Position numbers and translations under genes: made by a program
Origin: Maribacter sp. BPC-D8
GTDB lineage: Bacteria > Bacteroidota > Bacteroidia > Flavobacteriales > Flavobacteriaceae
Reading direction: 5' to 3'
Assembly: GCF_035207705.1 (NCBI RefSeq)
Contig: NZ_CP128187.1
Coordinates: forward strand, 2,294,001-2,358,000
DNA length: 64,000 bases
Part shown: positions 63,530-64,000 of the stretch, one piece after another
Layout of the letters: each line of letters opens with the position of its first letter
How positions within the stretch are numbered: position 1 is the stretch's first letter
Notes under the pieces: model-generated
Databases searched by the model: none
Told to the model about the DNA's origin: nothing
What the model saw: only the letters and a program-made list of their open reading frames with translations

Positions 63530-64000
63530 ATGAAAATATATACCAAAACAGGAGATGACGGCACTACCGGACTTTTTGGAGGCACTCGTGTACCTAAACA
63601 TCACATTCGTATCGATAGCTATGGTACGGTCGATGAATTGAATTCTTGGCTAGGTCTGATTAGAGATCAAGACATCTCCCCAATTTATCAGCAACAACTT
63701 ACAGCAATTCAAGAGCATTTATTTGCAGTAGGCGCTATTTTAGCTACGGACCCAGAAAAAGAAATACTCAAAAACGGTCAAGAGCGATTGAAAATAACAA
63801 AGGTAGGTACTACTGAAATCAATTTTTTAGAGCAGGTTATAGATGAAATGGATAGTCAATTACCACCTATGACTCATTTTATACTTCCGGGTGGTCATAC
63901 AACAGTGTCATACTGTCATATTGCCCGTACGGTTTGTAGAAGAGCCGAAAGAATTTCAACTTTACTATTTCAAACCGAGCCATTTGATAAAAATGTGCTA
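63530..64000 (+). CDS. Cob(I)alamin adenosyltransferase, PduO type (partial, cut by the window end)
   Basis: 157 residues from the ATG at 63530, open at the window end; family members have about 190. The N-terminal KIYTKTGDDGTTGLFGGTRV loop binds ATP, DSYGTVDELNSWLG is the next conserved block and RTVCRRAERIS the C-terminal motif. It adenosylates cob(I)alamin to make adenosylcobalamin. This is the cofactor the CarH-like regulator at 19789 would need. Confidence 0.93.
   Translation, partial: MKIYTKTGDDGTTGLFGGTRVPKHHIRIDSYGTVDELNSWLGLIRDQDISPIYQQQLTAIQEHLFAVGAILATDPEKEILKNGQERLKITKVGTTEINFLEQVIDEMDSQLPPMTHFILPGGHTTVSYCHIARTVCRRAERISTLLFQTEPFDKNVL

Overview
The window is a low-GC chromosomal segment from a bacterium of the phylum Bacteroidota, most likely a marine pigmented member of the Flavobacteriaceae (a Maribacter/Zobellia-type relative is a guess from gene content). 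Evidence: ribosome-binding sites are A-rich rather than Shine-Dalgarno, several genes are preceded by the Bacteroidota -7 box TAnnTTTG (one with a TTG 19 bp upstream), and there are family hallmarks such as the MoxR/SurA-like gene set, FAS1 and carboxypeptidase-regulatory-like exported proteins, DUF4105 and an RluF-type pseudouridine synthase. No phage, transposase, integrase, rRNA or CRISPR was seen.

Layout. 1-4.6 kb: a minus-strand signalling set, response regulator, H-NOX haem sensor, four-PAS cytosolic histidine kinase and FIST (NosP-like) protein, which reads as a nitric-oxide sensing module with two candidate gas sensors around one kinase. 4.7-10.6 kb: a complete hydroxyproline catabolic operon (DapA-like deaminase, 2-oxoglutarate semialdehyde dehydrogenase, 4-hydroxyproline epimerase, D-hydroxyproline/D-amino-acid dehydrogenase) with a divergent AraC regulator. 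10.66 kb: tRNA-Leu(GAG). 10.8-19.5 kb: a tightly packed four-gene operon of two giant leucine-rich-repeat proteins sharing an unusual central module, a MoxR-like AAA ATPase and an HExxH/VWA-like protein; this is a strong candidate for an undescribed MoxR-VWA-type system.

19.8-23.5 kb: a carotenoid operon (crtI, crtB, crtZ) led by a MerR regulator carrying the W-x9-EH and ExHxxG signature of CarH-type B12 photoreceptors. 23.5-31 kb: a TlpA-like protein without its CXXC, two different aconitases (AcnA type and AcnB) and, between them, a PLP-dependent group II decarboxylase. 31.4-34.8 kb: MoxR, SurA-like PPIase and a lipoprotein chaperone. 34.9-44.7 kb: housekeeping and envelope genes (serine hydrolase lipoprotein, RluF, exported protein, fasciclin, RecQ, KdsD, TatC, AhpD-like protein, LptB). 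44.7-52.4 kb: DUF4345 protein, MFS carrier, GyrI-like protein, large radical-SAM protein, Dus, flavin amine oxidase, DinB and PssA. 52.8-59.5 kb: pyruvate carboxylase, DUF4105 membrane protein, ABC-F ATPase.

59.5-62.7 kb: five tandem 0.6-0.7 kb units, each an invariant 89-nt leader with a -7 box, an almost identical 86-codon secreted protein gene, a conserved 3' block, and a variable spacer containing (TTCAAG)n tracts. This recently amplified array is the most striking structure in the window. It is followed by a shortened methyltransferase-like gene, a 48-residue membrane protein and the start of a cob(I)alamin adenosyltransferase, which would supply the cofactor for the CarH-like regulator.
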